NCBI RefSeq assembly: GCF_014898815.1
Contig: NW_026515540.1
Coordinates: forward strand, 930,001 to 994,000
Reading direction: 5' to 3'
Source: Panonychus citri
Taxonomy: Eukaryota; Arthropoda; Arachnida; Trombidiformes; Tetranychidae
Length of the DNA: 64,000 nt
Shown: in pieces, positions 60,155-64,000 of the stretch
How positions within the stretch are numbered: the stretch's first letter is position 1
How the letters are laid out: each line of letters begins with the position of its first letter
The notes under the pieces: generated by a model
Told to the model about the DNA's origin: nothing
What the model saw: the letters and a program-made list of their open reading frames with translations, nothing else
Databases searched by the model: none
Position numbers and translations under genes: made by a program

Positions 60155-63100
60155 GTTGATTGTTTACATTTAAACTACTAGGAAAAGAGGAGATTCCCAA
60201 CAAACAGGAAGGAAGACTAATCCACTACGTTGATTGTTTGTCATTGTAACCGTACAACTAATAGTTTACATGATCAACTGTAAATTTATTTGATTAACGT
60301 CATCCTCGTCTCTCTCTCTCTCTCTCATCACCATGATCACAATTGATGAACTTCCTGAATAAAATACACCTCAGATGGATACCTTTAGACACATTGACAG
60401 TACTTTGTTTACTTTGTGATGATTAGTTGTCAACATGAAAATATTTTCTTTCTCTTTTCTTCCTTCATCATCATTTACAATCAAGTAACCTGATGCTTTC
60501 ATAGTTATCACCATCATCATCCTCATCATTTTCATCATCAATATCAATAATTGTAATAACGATAAACAATCATATTCACTACTGAATTTATGGATTACAC
60601 ATTGACACACATTTGGCTCAGTTACCGTCTTTCCTTTTCTTGTCTTCTGGTCAAGGAATCAAATTAAGTTATCGCCATCATCATCATCATCCTCATCATT
60701 AACTCAATTAATAACAATAATACACCATAATTGCCAATCTCACCCAACATCTTACCATCAACATGATCAAACTAATTTGATCAACAACACAAATACACTC
60801 ACAGTAAAAGCAAATCACTTTCAGCTCATATTCATTGTTTGCCAAATCTTTTAATTTTAACAACAACAAACCATCATCATCATCATCATCATCATCTTCA
60901 AATCATTAAACTGGATTAATTAATTAATTATCAATGAAGAAGAAATTTTTTTTCGAATTCAAATTGTAGATTGAAAACTTTTCCCTTTTTGTTTATCACT
61001 AATTAACCAGAAAGAGAACCAGAAAAACCCAAATTCACCAGAAAATTAAACCAGATAAAGTTTTGATTGTTTATATAAAAGTTAAATTGTCTTGATAATT
61101 ATCATCATCATCCATCGGCTGCTAATTAATGATCCAACAATTAAAATCCTAAATGAAATGTTTACATAATCTAAAACTAGAAAGTTAATGGTTACTATTA
61201 ATTACGAACACGATTATTGCAATTAAGTAATTTGTTAATAGTAAAATTCATTTCTATCAATTATCAGCTTGGTAAATCAATCAATAGCTTGTAGTGTTTA
61301 TCTAATCAATGATACTTTCAACAATCATTTGTTTATTAATCATCAATCAATAACCATCAATTCTTGTTATTAATAGTTAACATATTGAATTAAGGAAATA
61401 TTTCCATGACAATTAACTTAATTATCATCTTGTTGATACCGTTAACAATTTCTAGTTAAAATTAATCATTAATAGATAATCAAATATTATGATGGTTAAT
61501 TATTTTTTCTTAATTGTATTAAGTTGTTTAAGTTTATCACAAATTACAATTCATTTGATTAATTGTTAGCTGATTTAGTTGATTTTCTTGTTAACTATGA
61601 TTCAAATAAATTCATTGTTATTGAGTAACGGGCAATATTTAGTGTTGTGAGTTAATTGTGATCATAATCAATCCAATGAACAGTAAATTAATGTGGTGAT
61701 TAATATTGATTAGTGTGATATTTGGCTTCTTTTAGTTAATATTTGGCTTCCCTTGCAACCCAATTGATAACTCTTGCATTTGCTTGACAATCAGTTAATC
61801 AGTCAACAAGATTAGTTTGTTTAACTTATGAAAACCTCAATAATTTTTTATCAACACAGTGGTAGTCTTTAATTGTGATTAAATCTTCGTGTCCAATTAA
61901 CTCAAATCATAAACGGATTAGATGAAAATCTATCCTAATCCATTTTACAGTCTAAATAACAATCAAAGTATTGTTAATTTAGGAGCAATTATCCAACCAA
62001 AGACTTTGAGTTTGCAACCACTTTCTTAATCATCGTGCAGTTAATGATAATCAAGTAAAGATAACTTTTGATATCTAATCAGTTGACCATTTCAAGACTC
62101 AAATGAGTGGACAATACTTATTATCATACCTCTGGGTTAACTGTATCTCTCATTGATTGTATTCAATGTATTCGTTAGAAATCAACTAATTGTCCTAATA
62201 TCAATAGCAATTGAATAGCATTTCAGTAATCAAATTTTGATGAAGAAATCAAGAAATTCATTTCAAAGAATAATTTAAAAAGGTTGTTAACTCCTAATAA
62301 TTACGTTCTTAACAATTAATAATCAAATGACGAAAATGATCAAGAAACAAAATCGACAATTTAATCCAATACGAATACGATTCTATTAATATCCAGTCTG
62401 AGTAACACTTCAAACATGACAACAACTTTGCCTTTGTGCCCTCAAGGCTCTCAACTGACCACTCAGATTTTTTTTCCCTTAATAGTGACAATCACTTTGA
62501 GTTTACATATTGGTTAATCATCCGTAGTGATTAAAGTTAATTGAGAGTAATCATGTTGGTGGAAGAAGAGAGTGATAAAAATGATAAGTTATCAATTGAG
62601 TGTCAAAACGCAAAAGATTAATAAACGACGAGATTAAAGAAAATGTTCAACGAGTCTAATTTTTACTCGAATCTTGATCAATATTAATATCAAATAGTTG
62701 CAGAACTTTAATTGCAATAGTAACAATCAATTAATCTCACAGCTTTCAGGTTGTTGCTGTTCTCTCCTCGATTCTTTCAATCCATTGTTTGATTTTGGTC
62801 AAATTGATATTCACAAGTAAGCTATCCTTAATTTCACTTCAATATTTATACAATTTACAAAGCGATCGGGTCTAATTACCTTTAATTAATTTCGAAACTT
62901 CAAATCGCAAAAATCGCGATTTTAATTCAGAAAGAAGTAAAAGTTTGTATTCTATTCCAAGAGATGGCGACACATGTAACATTTTCTTCAACCCGATTGG
63001 CGCTTTTTCTTTATGTTTTGCTTTAATTGTGATCTAATTACTTGGTTTAATTTAACTTCTAATTAATAATTAGCGAGGAAAGGCAGTTATTTAATTTTCC

Positions 63101-63542
63101 TCAAGGTTAACCAGTAGAGTTAATTTGGTAAGATGACTTGTTTTAATATCTTTTGACGGTCAATTTGAAAATCTGGTTGGTCTTATAAACAATAATCTAA
63201 ATCTACTGTTGCTTTTGTTATGTAAGTATTGTATTAATTTAATTGTGTTAATCATAATTTAAATTGTTCTCAACCTAAAGGTGACATTGTTTTAGAAACA
63301 GGACAATACTGCCCATTGTTGAGGTAAATTGAAAAGAACGGTAAATATGACCAGTTAATTGTAATTACGTTTTTATCTGTTTGAATATAGAAAAACAATA
63401 TTAAAAATTTTTCTTCTTCTCTCCCTTAAAGGTAACACTTTATCTACATGGTATGTGGCACATACACTCACACACACCCAAACATGAATTAGATTTTGAT
63501 TTAGATTGTTTTGAATTAATATAAATTTTTCTCTTTCTCTTA
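60155..63542. other. AT-rich gene-poor tail
   Basis: No supported gene. CAT/ATC microsatellites lie near 60500-60540, 60670-60700 and 60868-60895, and (TC)n at about 60310-60327. An exon-like segment (TTTCAG at about 62748, GTAAGC at about 62818) and AGATGGCGAC at 62964 could belong to the 5' end of a gene reading right, but nothing can be joined. Confidence 0.5.
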
Positions 63543-63961
63543 CAGTTGCTTCTGCTGCTATTGTTAATACTATTATCAAGAAATTTCTCACGATGCTGAT
63601 CGCGATGATTAAGTTATATTATTTTAAAGAGTAGAGAGAAAGAGAGAGAGAGCGAGATGAAAAAACGATCAACTGGATTGTTGTGATTTGATTGAAAGGT
63701 AGGTCATTCATCAACTCAATATCTACTCTAAACATCATTTGCATCTCTTTCCATCATCCATCTTGTTTTTTTTGCTTTTTTTTCTTTTATTATCATTTAT
63801 ATATTTATATGAACTCTTTTGTTTATAATCCTTTCCTTTATTTTCTCACTTTGTGTCAGGTTGGTCAACAGTTTGGGAATGGAAAAGGTCATAAGGCAGT
63901 AACACATTCTTTGATGATCACTGGTCACACTATCGTCAAAAACAACAAATCAACAAGTTAA
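63543..63961 (+). other. Possible coding exons of an unidentified gene at the window edge
   Basis: After CTCTTACAG, one frame reads ASAAIVNTIIKKFLTMLIAM and continues for 28 residues to a stop. A separate exon-like piece starts at 63860 after TTGTGTCAG and reads VGQQFGNGKGHKAVTHSLMI to a stop at 63961. Both have good acceptors but no recognisable domain, and they may be alternative ends or untranslated exons. Confidence 0.2.
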
Positions 63962-64000
63962 TAAATTGACAAATGCTAGTCAATCCATTTACTTCAACTG

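Noticed and set aside
1..64000. CRISPR arrays, operons, prophage or bacterial mobile elements
   Set aside because: Spliced genes and a eukaryotic-type tRNA show nuclear DNA; no such structures were found.

Overview
This is a eukaryotic nuclear segment. It is AT-rich, with spliced protein genes whose introns range from about 65 bp to several kb, a class I tRNA gene, and many (GA)n and (CAT)n simple repeats. Gene content (proteasome beta1, elongin C, strumpellin, MCRIP, two NPC1 paralogues, BRE1, tweety) indicates an animal. The compact style, the AT-richness and the duplicated NPC1 genes suggest an arthropod, perhaps an acariform mite. The species assignment is inference only.

Left part (1-18 kb). 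After a 4.6 kb gene-free stretch come PSMB6 (+), a Topors-like RING protein (-), elongin C (-) and an ankyrin-remnant gene (+). A block running from inside the Topors-like gene to inside the ankyrin exon (6550-10495) is present again in direct orientation at 11514-15380. The second copy holds broken versions of all three genes. Its left end supplies a new C-terminus to the ankyrin gene, and its right end abuts strumpellin (WASHC5), which lacks roughly its first third.

Middle (18-47 kb). An EHBP1/MICAL-L-like disordered protein with three DPF repeats is followed by an MCRIP homologue that lies between two ~0.97 kb near-identical non-coding direct repeats. Two NPC1-like sterol transporters then stand in tandem on the minus strand. 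They show alternating identical and diverged blocks, as expected from gene conversion. The first has two frame breaks, the second one in its signal-peptide exon. A 133-codon ORF lies inside the long intron of the first. A tRNA-Pro(UGG) follows.

Right part (47-64 kb). BRE1/RNF20-40 (-), with one frame conflict in a trinucleotide-rich stretch, is followed by a tweety homologue (+), a tentative three-exon small-protein gene, and a largely gene-free AT-rich tail.

Functional links are loose: PSMB6, elongin C, Topors-like and BRE1 all act in ubiquitin biology, and NPC1, WASHC5, EHBP1-like and TTYH in membrane or endolysosomal biology. Nothing suggests co-regulation beyond head-to-head elongin C/ankyrin promoters. 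Several genes carry single-base frame conflicts, so consensus indel errors or misassembly must be excluded before biological conclusions are drawn from the broken genes.
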